A DNA stretch of 45,437 nt from Lachnospiraceae bacterium (GCA_900759665.1 CAAEWE010000046.1:1-45437); one strand, 5' to 3'. Counted from the stretch's first letter, positions 1 through 7,439 are shown. The notes: generated by a model not told the origin, from the letters alone. Program-made: numbers and translations.

Positions 1-242
1 AAGCATCTGCTTGGCTAATCCTCGATTTACCTTGTTAGGTATTCGCTTGCTGATCAAAGCATGTTTTGATCAACTGAAAATTGAAAATCTTTTTTGATGT
101 TCTCACATCTTTTATTTAGAATTTTCAGGGTTGTTTTACTGTTCAATTATCAAGCTTCCATCAAGCGTTTCCGCTTGTTTGTTGACCGCTTGTCTTGCGC
201 GACAACGATATATAATTTAGCACGCCTTTCGACTTTTGTCAA
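1..242 (-). promoter_or_regulatory. Strong promoter and leader, probably of an rRNA operon
   Basis: Read on the minus strand, TTGACA (242-237) and TAAATT (219-214) are separated by 17 bp, a near-ideal vegetative promoter. Downstream runs an untranslated leader containing a CAAGCG/CGCTTG hairpin (162-177) and a GATAATTGAACAG-type stretch of the kind seen in the leaders and spacers of Firmicute rRNA operons. No open frame or tRNA is visible in this part. The inference is that a 16S rRNA gene starts just beyond the left edge; no 16S sequence is inside the window, so a tRNA or other stable-RNA operon remains possible. Confidence 0.6.
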
Positions 243-298
243 CACCTTTTTTGAATTTTTTTGATTTTTTTTTATTTTTCCTGAAATCTCCTATTGGA

Positions 299-328
299 GC
301 ATAGGACAATCAAAGTGCTTCATATACT
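299..328 (+). promoter_or_regulatory. Candidate sigma-E-type promoter of the interrupted deacetylase
   Basis: GCATAGG (299-305), a 15-bp spacer and CATATACT (321-328) resemble the Bacillus/Clostridium sigma-E consensus (roughly GHATATT, 13-15 bp, CATACAHT). The -10 matches at 7 of 8 positions and the -35 at 5 of 7. It lies 50 bp before the ATG at 379 and no good sigma-A promoter is visible in the same stretch. The assignment is by eye and fits a mother-cell role for the gene. Confidence 0.4.
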
Positions 329-378
329 GTAAATAACTATATTGGAGCGCTTTTCACAGCCTTTCGAAAGGACTTGTT

Positions 379-666
379 ATGAAGCATTTTGATTTTCATT
401 CTGACTTTGGTTCGTTCCTGCAATGTGGACTTTTTGTTCTGTCAGTCATATTAATTTCCGCAATTTCTATTTGCTATGGACAGAATCGCCTTAAACAAGA
501 ATCTGTGCCGGCAAATGCTGCGATATCTCCTTCAGGCAGCGCCGCACCTTCGACCGGTGCATACACAAAAAGTCCCAAAAAGCTCCCTATTTACTGTGTG
601 GATACTCCGGAAAAGAAAATTTCCCTGTCATTTGATGCAGCCTGGGCAAATAGATGCTTGATGTAA
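379..666 (+). CDS. PdaB-type polysaccharide deacetylase, N-terminal half (gene interrupted)
   Basis: This is the 5' part of a polysaccharide deacetylase of the PdaB/spore type. AAAGGA lies 6 bp before the ATG. The product has an N-terminal membrane anchor (about residues 13-33), a Ser/Ala/Pro linker, and the start of the NodB fold: KKISLSFDAAW (79-89) is motif 1 with the catalytic Asp86. After Trp89 the frame enters foreign DNA and stops six codons later. The remainder of the enzyme lies at 3750-4331. Joining both parts at the shared CCTGGG gives ...SFDAAW-GNEDTQ... in frame, 282 codons in total. As it stands, the fragment lacks the metal-binding His motif and cannot be an active enzyme. Confidence 0.85.
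   Translation: MKHFDFHSDFGSFLQCGLFVLSVILISAISICYGQNRLKQESVPANAAISPSGSAAPSTGAYTKSPKKLPIYCVDTPEKKISLSFDAAWANRCLM
641..646 (+). repeat. Left attachment core CCTGGG
   Basis: This is the 6-bp direct repeat at the left junction, shared with 3745-3750. Its TGG is the Trp89 codon of the deacetylase. Sequence to the left is host gene and sequence to the right is element. Confidence 0.75.
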
Positions 667-669
667 CTA

Positions 670-1785
670 TCATTTCATTACGAGATACTGTGCCCTGCTG
701 TCCGGATAAACTGCAATATAAGTTTTTCCGGGATTCATCGATAAAACATCCCCTTTTTTGTCCCTATACACCATGGCATTCCCTTTTTCTTCCCGTTTCC
801 AGGTGATTTTCTGTGCCTTTCCATCCGTTACATAATAGCCTCTTCCTGAATGATCGGTAAGCTCCATTGTCTGATAACCATTATGGTCAATATTTGATTC
901 CTCAACCAGCTGTATAATGATATTTTTAAACGATAACTGTTTCTTGTAATAGGTATCCATATGTTTCTGACCATACTCAAACTTTTCATATTTCTTTTTC
1001 TTTTCATTATATTTCAACTGACAAGTCGAATAATTTGAAAAAGGAAGCGTAATATTCCGGACTTTCTTTTTACTGTGCAGTGCCCTGTCTTCTCCATGAA
1101 AATAAAAGTGCTTCGCCGTTCTGTTCTTTTTTCGTTTTTGATAATAATGCAGCTTCTTCGCTCCGGCGATCAGCTTTTTGCCGGAGGTAAACACATTGTG
1201 AGGTGCCGACAGGGAACGATCCCTTTCGTATACAACCGGACCAATTGCGGACAGACCGCTTAGATTATCTATCCCGAGCTCTTCTATCTTGGCAGTTGCA
1301 TATTTTGTATGCCCAAAGTGACAGTAAATGGCATTCCACTCATTGGCAAACTGTACATAATAATGTCTCGCACTGCGAACCGACCCGATCACTTTCACTT
1401 TTGAGGGATCCTGATAGACTGCCATCATCCTTGTGATTCCCCCCTCCGCCAATGCTTCATAAAGAATATCTGCCTTTGATGTTCCCTTCTGGTGCAAAAA
1501 GGCATACTCTATATTATTGATCATGACTGCATACGGTCTTTGTTTCTCCACCTTTTTATCAACCCATTCCCCCGTCATGGAACTGCAGACCATCCCTTCA
1601 TGAGGATCCTGTGTGGGTGTGGGAACCGGTGTGGGAACAACCGTATTCTCCGGAGGAGCGGTAACCTCTTGTACGGTTTCCACACCTTTTTGGGGCCGTT
1701 GTCTGTAGTATGCGGTCACTACAGTTCCCGCTATCACAACAGTTGCAACAACAAATATTATCATTCGTTTTTTATTGGAATCCAT
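670..1785 (-). CDS. DUF3048 (YerB-like) membrane-anchored protein, element cargo
   Basis: This 371-residue protein matches the DUF3048/YerB family, whose biochemical role is not established. Residues 8-26 form one hydrophobic anchor, followed by a Thr/Pro-rich linker (about 43-60) and the extracytoplasmic domain containing RPYAVMINN, ADILYEALAEGGITRMMAVY and GSVRSARHYY, the family's conserved core. There is no lipobox Cys, so it is tethered by a transmembrane helix. GGGAGG sits 7 bp before the ATG. Its stop lies 24 bp inside the left edge of the inserted element, and it is transcribed divergently from the recombinase. Members are usually ordinary chromosomal genes, so its place as the main cargo of a tiny element is odd. 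The family call is firm; the role in the element is unknown. Confidence 0.85.
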   Translation of the reverse strand: MDSNKKRMIIFVVATVVIAGTVVTAYYRQRPQKGVETVQEVTAPPENTVVPTPVPTPTQDPHEGMVCSSMTGEWVDKKVEKQRPYAVMINNIEYAFLHQKGTSKADILYEALAEGGITRMMAVYQDPSKVKVIGSVRSARHYYVQFANEWNAIYCHFGHTKYATAKIEELGIDNLSGLSAIGPVVYERDRSLSAPHNVFTSGKKLIAGAKKLHYYQKRKKNRTAKHFYFHGEDRALHSKKKVRNITLPFSNYSTCQLKYNEKKKKYEKFEYGQKHMDTYYKKQLSFKNIIIQLVEESNIDHNGYQTMELTDHSGRGYYVTDGKAQKITWKREEKGNAMVYRDKKGDVLSMNPGKTYIAVYPDSRAQYLVMK

Positions 1786-1889
1786 TTCTTTTCCTCCCTC
1801 GTTGATTCATTGTTCCATCATACCATCCTTTCACTGATTATGAAACCATTTTTCCTCTAATGATATCTGTAATGATTTTTATTTTTTTA

Positions 1890-1897
1890 CATAAAAT
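1890..1897 (+). promoter_or_regulatory. Possible sporulation-type -10 upstream of the recombinase
   Basis: CATAAAAT matches the sigma-E -10 consensus (CATACAHT) at 7 of 8 positions and lies about 40 bp before the small ORF at 1936. The expected -35 position contains only a weak match. It is recorded because a mother-cell promoter here would be required for sporulation-timed excision; the evidence is weak. Confidence 0.2.
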
Positions 1898-1935
1898 GTA
1901 GCAAATGATTTTATTACAGAAAGGTTATAACTACT

Positions 1936-2061
1936 ATGACAAGAAAAAAAAGAACGATCACATGGACCGTGGAGCGCAGATACAAAAATTATTATTCTCC
2001 CAGGATATGTCTGCTGTCTATCATACGCCGGCATATTATATTGGCAGATCAAACCACATAA
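1936..2061 (+). CDS. Possible 41-residue basic peptide upstream of the recombinase
   Basis: This open frame of 41 codons (starting MTRKKRTITWTVERR) ends 27 bp before the recombinase start. It is strongly basic in its first half. An AAAGG lies about 11 bp before the ATG, a longer spacing than ideal. Small basic proteins next to serine recombinases are sometimes recombination directionality factors, but no homology is recognised here and the frame could be chance. The position and charge are observed; the function is unknown. Confidence 0.3.
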   Translation: MTRKKRTITWTVERRYKNYYSPRICLLSIIRRHIILADQTT

Positions 2062-2088
2062 ATACCGTTATAAAGGGAGGAAATATCC

Positions 2089-3693
2089 ATGACAGACCAG
2101 ATACTGCAACATATCGCCATTTACACCCGGCTTAGCAGAGAAGATGATGACAAACCGGAAAGCGACAGCATCCACAATCAGATTCTTAAGATCAAAGCAT
2201 ATATACGGGAGCACAGTGATTTTTCGCAATACTCCTCTAAGGTATATTCGGATGATGGTTACACCGGTACAAATTTTGAAAGACCAGATTTTAAACAGAT
2301 GATACAAGATATTGAGTTAAAAAAAGTATCCGTTGTAATTGTTAAAGACTTGTCCCGTCTGGGACGTAATATGCCGAAAGTCACAGAACTTGTGCAAGAT
2401 TACTTTCCAAGTAAAAAAATCCGCTTTATTGCGATTGACGATAACATTGACAAAAAATATTATTCTTTTGATTCTTCCGAAGACCTGTTGATCGATATGA
2501 AAAATATGTTTAACGGTTTCTACCCGAAAGATATCAGCAAAAAAGTACGCAGCTCTTTTCGTGCCAAACAGTCGGCCGGTCAGTTTATCGGTGCATTTGC
2601 CTGCTATGGATACAAAAAGGATCCCGCAGATCATAATCATTTGATCATTGACGAAACAGCAAGCAAAATTGTCCAGAAAATCTTTGCTCTATTTCTGGCA
2701 GGAAATGGTCAGAATACCATCGCCCGGCTTCTGAATGAAGCAGAAATCCCATGTCCATCCCAATACAAAAGATTATGCGGATCAAACTATTGCAACTGTA
2801 ATAAATTAAACTCCACTACCTATTGGACATATTCCAGCATACGTAATATTCTGAAAAACCGCATATACACAGGATGCATGGTACAAAACACCCATTTTCG
2901 GCAGTTATGTAAAAAGAAAGCGGTCCGGCTTCCGGAAAATGAATGGATCATCGTGGAAAACACCCATGAAGCAATCATCGACAAGAATACCTTCAACACG
3001 GTACAAAAGCTCCTAAGGAGCAATACAAGACAAACCAATTTAATGCAGAATACCCATATTTTTGCAGGTCTCATCAAATGTGGAGACTGTGGCCGGGCAA
3101 TGACCAAAATTACGCGAAGAGGTATTTCCTCCTTTTGCTGCGGAAGCTATAACCGCTACGGAAAAAGCCACTGCAGTGCACATAACATTGATGAATCTGT
3201 TCTCTCAGAGATTGTCATAAACGACCTGAATACCATTCTTGCATCCACACATTCCCTTGAGGACATGATCCACAATGAATTGAAAAAATCCGAAAAATCA
3301 GCACCTGTAAAGACTGAAGAGATCGCACATCTTGAAGCACAGTTAGAAAAATTAGAACACCAGAAAAGCAGGGCTTATGAGGATTACAGCGAAGAACTGA
3401 TCTCAAAAGAAGTATTGATACGATATCAGGCAAAATACAATAATCTTTCCGAAAAGACCAGACAAAAAATTGCCAGTCTGCTTTCGGAAACAGAGCCACA
3501 CAGAGCAGATCATGGTGAATGGATAGAACACCTGCTTCAAACCGGATATATCAAGACTTTAGACCGGGAAACTGTTGTAGAAATGGTACATATGATATAT
3601 ATCTTTGCAGATGACAAAATCCGGATCATCTATAACTTTTCGGATGAACTTGAGAAATGGACGGCAGCCTCCCAAATGGTTCAAAATAGATAA
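2089..3693 (+). CDS. Large serine recombinase
   Basis: This 534-residue site-specific recombinase is of the large serine (TndX/TnpX-like) class. The N-terminal resolvase domain has AIYTRLSRED with the presumed nucleophile Ser16, and KDLSRLGRN near residue 90 is the conserved Arg motif. A recombinase DNA-binding domain follows (about 170-300). A zinc ribbon begins with CGDC at 331-334 and is completed by the later CC and HCSAH cysteines and histidine. A coiled-coil stretch (about 400-470) follows. GGGAGG lies 8 bp before the ATG. The gene ends 52 bp before the right attachment core, as is usual for integrases of such elements. Nothing looks truncated, so it is probably active and catalyses excision and insertion at CCTGGG. 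Confidence 0.93.
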   Translation: MTDQILQHIAIYTRLSREDDDKPESDSIHNQILKIKAYIREHSDFSQYSSKVYSDDGYTGTNFERPDFKQMIQDIELKKVSVVIVKDLSRLGRNMPKVTELVQDYFPSKKIRFIAIDDNIDKKYYSFDSSEDLLIDMKNMFNGFYPKDISKKVRSSFRAKQSAGQFIGAFACYGYKKDPADHNHLIIDETASKIVQKIFALFLAGNGQNTIARLLNEAEIPCPSQYKRLCGSNYCNCNKLNSTTYWTYSSIRNILKNRIYTGCMVQNTHFRQLCKKKAVRLPENEWIIVENTHEAIIDKNTFNTVQKLLRSNTRQTNLMQNTHIFAGLIKCGDCGRAMTKITRRGISSFCCGSYNRYGKSHCSAHNIDESVLSEIVINDLNTILASTHSLEDMIHNELKKSEKSAPVKTEEIAHLEAQLEKLEHQKSRAYEDYSEELISKEVLIRYQAKYNNLSEKTRQKIASLLSETEPHRADHGEWIEHLLQTGYIKTLDRETVVEMVHMIYIFADDKIRIIYNFSDELEKWTAASQMVQNR

Positions 3694-3744
3694 AGAATCC
3701 CTTTTCCATGGCACGGACCGTATTTTTCATCACCCTGCCATCTC

Positions 3745-3750
3745 CCTGGG
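3745..3750 (+). repeat. Right attachment core CCTGGG
   Basis: This is the second copy of the 6-bp core. Its TGG (3747-3749) is in the frame of the deacetylase C-terminal part, and the following G starts the Gly90 codon of the rejoined gene. Confidence 0.75.
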
Positions 3751-4331
3751 GGAATGAAGATACACAAAAAATCATGGACATTCTGGACAAATATAAGGTT
3801 CATGTTACATTTTTTATGACGGGAGGCTGGGTGGAATCCTACCCGGATGATGTGAAAATGATCGCCAGCCGCGGTCACGATCTGGGCAATCACAGCCAGA
3901 ACCATAAACAGATGTCACAGCTTTCTGCCGAAGAATGCAAGGAAGAGCTCATGGCAGTTCATAATAACGTGAAAGAATTAACCGGAAAGGAAATGACGCT
4001 GTTTCGTCCCCCTTACGGCGATTATAACGATACCCTTGTGACTGCTGCAAAGGAATGTGGCTATAACGCGGTTCAATGGGATGTAGACAGCTTAGACTGG
4101 AAAGATTACGGGGTAGATTCCATCATCAAAACCGTCTGTGAACATAAGCACCTTGGTAACGGTTCCATTATACTATGCCATAACGGTGCAAAATACACAG
4201 CAGATGCACTGGAAACCCTGATCACTACACTGAGGGATAAAGGTTATGAATTTGTTCCTATTTCAGAACTGATCTATCCGGACAGTGATGAAATTGATAC
4301 TGAAGGCCGCCAGCATCCGGCTGTCAGATAA
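3750..4331 (+). CDS. PdaB-type polysaccharide deacetylase, C-terminal part (gene interrupted)
   Basis: This is the 3' part of the split deacetylase, 193 residues from GNEDTQKIMDIL to the stop. It carries the metal-binding motif HSQNH (motif 2), RPPYG (motif 3), and the conserved DVDSLDWKD and LCHNG segments, so the rejoined protein would have every NodB motif, with FDAA in place of FDD as in many PdaB-like members. An ATG at 3708 is in frame but has no ribosome binding site and encodes 14 residues of element sequence. In the unexcised state this part is probably not translated. PdaB-type enzymes act on peptidoglycan during spore formation; the exact substrate here is inferred from family only. 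Confidence 0.85.
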   Translation, partial: GNEDTQKIMDILDKYKVHVTFFMTGGWVESYPDDVKMIASRGHDLGNHSQNHKQMSQLSAEECKEELMAVHNNVKELTGKEMTLFRPPYGDYNDTLVTAAKECGYNAVQWDVDSLDWKDYGVDSIIKTVCEHKHLGNGSIILCHNGAKYTADALETLITTLRDKGYEFVPISELIYPDSDEIDTEGRQHPAVR

Positions 4332-4365
4332 CTTTCCCCTTTTCGGATCACTCCATTAAAAGAGC

Positions 4366-4410
4366 CGTTGTGGTAACGATATTAATCATTACCACAACAG
4401 CTCTTTTGTT
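4366..4410. terminator. Hairpin between the convergent deacetylase and feo operon
   Basis: AAAAGAGCCGTTGTGGTAA and TTACCACAACAGCTCTTTT form a long stem with one bulged position and flanking A and T tracts, so it can end transcription from either side. Confidence 0.8.
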
Positions 4411-4448
4411 ATAACACATTCTACTGTTGAAAGCAAAATGCCATGTAT

Positions 4449-4814
4449 TCACTTTGATTCCATGCTGACCACAGTAAAATCCAGACCCTCGATCACATCC
4501 CGTATCACGGAATCATTGATCTCCCTGTAAATGGATACAACTGCGGTCTTTTTGTTCAGATTAACCTTTGCCACGACTCCGTCCAGTGCATCCAGATGCT
4601 TCTCAATCCTGTTTTTACAGTTCTGACAATGCATTCCTTCAATATGCACGGTAAGTTCCCGCAGCTTCGGTCCGTCTATTTTCTTTTTTACCGGCTTTTC
4701 CTTCGGACCACCACAGCAGTCACCCTCTCCCTTCATATGCTTCCAGGTACTGGTGATTGCCGGAATCAGTACGATAACCAGAATGACAACGATTAAAAGT
4801 GTTTGTGCATTCAT
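4449..4814 (-). CDS. Membrane-anchored heavy-metal-associated (HMA) domain protein
   Basis: This protein of 121 residues has an N-terminal transmembrane helix (about 3-22), a short GDCCGG cysteine motif, a lysine-rich linker and a C-terminal HMA domain with the metal-binding GMHCQNC. The ATG at 4814 is chosen over the in-frame ATG at 4835 because AAAGGGG sits correctly before it. It is the last gene of the feo operon, starting just after the FeoB-associated protein. HMA domains usually bind Cu(I) or other soft metals, so a role in metal handling at the membrane next to FeoB is likely; the actual metal is unknown. It lacks the ATPase domain of P-type transporters and is not a fragment of one by any sign in the flanks. 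Confidence 0.75.
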   Translation of the reverse strand: MNAQTLLIVVILVIVLIPAITSTWKHMKGEGDCCGGPKEKPVKKKIDGPKLRELTVHIEGMHCQNCKNRIEKHLDALDGVVAKVNLNKKTAVVSIYREINDSVIRDVIEGLDFTVVSMESK

Positions 4815-4827
4815 GACATCATCCCCT

Positions 4828-5010
4828 TTAATCATTATTTTTTACGGATTTCTTTTTGCCTGACATACATGAGCGTGTACAGGATCCTGCTGACGGGCAT
4901 CCAATACAATGTACGCCTCTTTTCTTCTCTTTATAAATGTACCAGACCGCAGAACCCACGATCACAACTAAAAGTACAATTAAAATAATGTTAGCAAGCA
5001 TACCTGACAT
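4828..5010 (-). CDS. FeoB-associated Cys-rich membrane protein
   Basis: This 60-residue protein has one N-terminal transmembrane helix (about 6-25), then CIGCPSAGSC and a further Cys, ending in a lysine-rich tail. The arrangement matches the FeoB-associated Cys-rich family that accompanies feoB in many Firmicutes and is thought to play an FeoC-like accessory role. It follows feoB by 23 bp and its stop lies close to the start of the HMA protein, so these genes are co-transcribed. Confidence 0.85.
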   Translation of the reverse strand: MSGMLANIILIVLLVVIVGSAVWYIYKEKKRGVHCIGCPSAGSCTRSCMSGKKKSVKNND

Positions 5011-5033
5011 AACTCATCATCCCTTTCTGATCA

Positions 5034-7025
5034 TTAATCCAGCTGATACTCCGTATCAATGGCTCTGTTCGCCTTCTGGATCAGATATACGATAACTGCT
5101 GCAAAAATACATACTGCGATCAGACCACCAGCAAATCCTGCTCCAAGAGCACCTGTTGTGATCAATGTACCGATCTGGTATACCAGGAAACCAACGGTAA
5201 ATCCGGTTGCCAGCTGGAGACAGATACCTGCAAACAGCCACTTGCCACTCTGCATCTCGGAGTTCATCGCACCAAGTGCTGCGAAACAAGGTGGTGTGTA
5301 AAGGTTGAACATCAGGTATGCAAGAGCTGCTACCTTTGTGATACCCATAGCCATTGCTACCTTGTTACCACTACCTACCAGTGCAAGTTCATCTGTATCA
5401 ATAAAATTGGTCAGTGCATAAACAGTTGCAAGTGTACCTACTACGTTCTCCTTAGCGATAAATCCGGTGATGGATGCTGCTGCAAGCTGCCATGCTGCGA
5501 TGCCAACAACAGGAACCAGAAGTGTTGCAAATGGACCGGCGATGCTTGCAAGGATAGAAGTACTCTCTGCGCCCTCTGCAACAACCTGCAGCTTCCAGTT
5601 GAAGGACTGCATGATCTGGACAACGGTGTTACATACAAGGATTACCGTACCGGCTTTCTTAATATAAGCTTTACCACGGTTTAACATAGATAAACAGCCA
5701 ATTTTAAGACTAGGTACTTTATACTCAGGAAGCTCGATAATAAAGAATGACTTTCTGTACTTCATACCGGTAACAGCCTTTACCAGAAGAGCTCCTAAGA
5801 GGATCAAAAGAATTCCTACAAAATACATTAAAGGTCCTACCCATTTAGAATGTGGGAAGAACGCACCGGTAAACAGTGCGATTACCGGAAGCTTAGCACC
5901 ACAAGGCATAAATGTTGCTAACATTGCTGTGGTTCTACGCTCTCTCTCGTTACGAATGGTACGGCATGCCATGATAGCCGGGATACCACAACCGGTTCCG
6001 ATGATCATCGGGATAACGGATTTACCGGAAAGACCTACTCTCTTAAAGATCGGGTCAAGAACGACAGTGGCACGAGCCATGTATCCACAATCCTCCAAAA
6101 GAGCGATCAGGAAGTACATAACCATTACGAGTGGAAGGAAACCAACTACGGCACCTACACCACCAATGATACCATCAACAAGTAATGCATACAAGAATGG
6201 GTTTGCATTTTCAAGAAGTCCGCCAACCCAGTTCTGGAATGTCTCGATCCATCCTACAAGGATGTCTGCCAGCCATGTACCAAGTGTTGACTGTGATATG
6301 TAGAATACCAGGAACATGATTGCTGCAAAAATGATAAGTCCGGATACCGGATTTGTCAAAACTGCATCGATCTTATCTCCGACATTCTTCTCTTTTGTAA
6401 GAACCTTACGATTCTCAACCTGCTTTACGATCGCATTTACGAACTCGAAACGCTTACGGTCAGCAGCTTCTACTTCCTTCTTATCATGAAGATTAATATC
6501 ACCCTGTACATATGGTGCTCTCTGTCCGGCTCCTTCCAGATCAGCAGCCTTCTGGATCACTTCCTTCAGACCGGTGTCTGTTGTAGATGTTGTCTTGATC
6601 ACTGGACAGCCAAGCTTCTCAGACAATGTCTTCTCATCAATCTTATTGCCCTTTTTCTCATTGATATCGCTCTTATTCAATGCAACAACCACCGGAACCC
6701 CCAGCTCCAGAAGCTGTGTTGTAAAGAATAAGCTACGGCTTAAGTTTGTTGCATCTACGATATTGACAATCGCATCCGGATGCTCATTTTTTACATAACC
6801 ACTTGTAATACTCTCCTCAGAGGTAAATGGTGACATGGAATATGCACCTGGAAGATCAACTGCGATCAGCTCCTTAGAACCATTGTAGTGATCCTTCCTG
6901 ACCGGATATTCTTTCTTATCCACGGTAACACCAGCCCAGTTACCGATTTTTTCATTTCTTCCCGTCAATGCGTTGTACATAGTGGTCTTACCACTATTGG
7001 GATTACCGGTTAACGCAATTCTCAT
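5034..7025 (-). CDS. feoB: Ferrous iron transporter FeoB
   Basis: This is the Fe(II) importer of the inner membrane, 663 residues. The N-terminal G domain has G1 GNPNSGKT (7-14), G3 DLPG (57-60) and G4 NKSD (117-120). A helical spacer (about 165-215) precedes the multi-spanning core with the two Gate regions; PMIIGTGCGIPA and the late PPCFAALGAMNSE carry the conserved cysteines. It is shorter than the roughly 770-residue E. coli protein, as is common in clostridia. AAGGAGG lies 7 bp before the ATG. It follows feoA by about 50 bp and precedes two small metal proteins, making a four-gene operon driven from the promoter at 7411-7439. Confidence 0.97.
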   Translation of the reverse strand: MRIALTGNPNSGKTTMYNALTGRNEKIGNWAGVTVDKKEYPVRKDHYNGSKELIAVDLPGAYSMSPFTSEESITSGYVKNEHPDAIVNIVDATNLSRSLFFTTQLLELGVPVVVALNKSDINEKKGNKIDEKTLSEKLGCPVIKTTSTTDTGLKEVIQKAADLEGAGQRAPYVQGDINLHDKKEVEAADRKRFEFVNAIVKQVENRKVLTKEKNVGDKIDAVLTNPVSGLIIFAAIMFLVFYISQSTLGTWLADILVGWIETFQNWVGGLLENANPFLYALLVDGIIGGVGAVVGFLPLVMVMYFLIALLEDCGYMARATVVLDPIFKRVGLSGKSVIPMIIGTGCGIPAIMACRTIRNERERRTTAMLATFMPCGAKLPVIALFTGAFFPHSKWVGPLMYFVGILLILLGALLVKAVTGMKYRKSFFIIELPEYKVPSLKIGCLSMLNRGKAYIKKAGTVILVCNTVVQIMQSFNWKLQVVAEGAESTSILASIAGPFATLLVPVVGIAAWQLAAASITGFIAKENVVGTLATVYALTNFIDTDELALVGSGNKVAMAMGITKVAALAYLMFNLYTPPCFAALGAMNSEMQSGKWLFAGICLQLATGFTVGFLVYQIGTLITTGALGAGFAGGLIAVCIFAAVIVYLIQKANRAIDTEYQLD

Positions 7026-7075
7026 AAAGAAACCTCCTTAATCAAACGATGTGTTATAGTTTTTAATTGTGATGT

Positions 7076-7288
7076 TTATATCAAAATAGCTTTCGCTAGA
7101 TCAATATCAATGTTGTAGCGTCCGTCCTTAATCGACACAACGCAGTTGTTTTTCTTACGTGATACAACCGTGATCGGCTCACCACTGTAGCATCCCAGTG
7201 AAAATAAGAATGATTTCATTTCCTCATCACTGGTTGAAATATCCTTGACAATGTACTCTGTTCCCAAAACTGCTTCATCAAGACTCAT
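7076..7288 (-). CDS. feoA: FeoA family protein
   Basis: This 70-residue SH3-like FeoA domain stands alone, with the hallmark small fold: an ISTSDEEMKSFLFSLGC segment, GEPITVVSRKKNNCVVSI, and a C-terminal strand. FeoA is required for FeoB-dependent Fe(II) uptake in characterised systems, probably as a cytoplasmic regulator of FeoB. AGAGAGG precedes the ATG. It is the first gene of the feo operon, with a leader of roughly 115 nt. Confidence 0.93.
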   Translation of the reverse strand: MSLDEAVLGTEYIVKDISTSDEEMKSFLFSLGCYSGEPITVVSRKKNNCVVSIKDGRYNIDIDLAKAILI

Positions 7289-7385
7289 AAATAAATCCTC
7301 TCTTTACTTTGTAATATATAACTATGCTTATTCTCCCCTACCTCAAATTAGTAGTATCTATTGTGTATCAGTCTACACTCTCTTC

Positions 7386-7403
7386 GGTTAGAATTCTCTA
7401 ACC
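7386..7403 (-). promoter_or_regulatory. Inverted-repeat operator at the feo transcription start
   Basis: GGTTAGAATTCTCTAACC is a dyad with perfect 7-bp arms. It starts 7 bp downstream of the -10 box of the feo promoter, covering the start of transcription, an ideal place for a repressor. The core GTTAG-N6-CTAAC occurs again at 22846-22861. It resembles DtxR-family sites in half-site sequence but has a wider spacer. A DtxR-type regulator encoded at 23000 is the prime candidate to bind it. Confidence 0.65.
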
Positions 7404-7410
7404 ACCAAAT

Positions 7411-7439
7411 AATCTAATACAAAACGCCCTCTTTGTCAA
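7411..7439 (-). promoter_or_regulatory. feo operon promoter
   Basis: On the minus strand, TTGACA (7439-7434), 17 bp, TAGATT (7416-7411). Two direct copies of ATTGAGAA, 13 bp apart (7455-7475), lie just upstream of the -35. Between this promoter and feoA the leader also holds GTGTA-N6-TACAC (7363-7378). No open frame is seen in the 7289-7610 gap. Confidence 0.7.

Larger units (their letters stand above)
641..3750 (+). mobile_element. 3.1 kb serine-recombinase element inserted in the deacetylase gene
   Basis: The deacetylase gene is broken after codon 89 and resumes 3.1 kb later. Both junctions carry the direct repeat CCTGGG (641-646 and 3745-3750), which marks the crossover. The element holds a DUF3048 gene on the minus strand, a possible 41-residue peptide and a large serine recombinase on the plus strand. 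The reconstituted circle junction has an imperfect dyad (CATCT left of the core, AGATG right of it), typical of a serine-recombinase attP. Excision restores the host frame exactly, with no lost or extra base. The size and content are minimal: no replication, mobilisation or phage structural genes. Programmed excision during sporulation is an inference. Confidence 0.8.

Noticed and set aside
3708..3749. An ATG-initiated start for the deacetylase C-terminal part
   Set aside because: It has no ribosome site, and its 14 residues come from the element rather than the deacetylase family.
641..3750. Integrative conjugative element or prophage
   Set aside because: Only a recombinase, one cargo gene and a possible peptide are present; there are no transfer, replication or structural genes.
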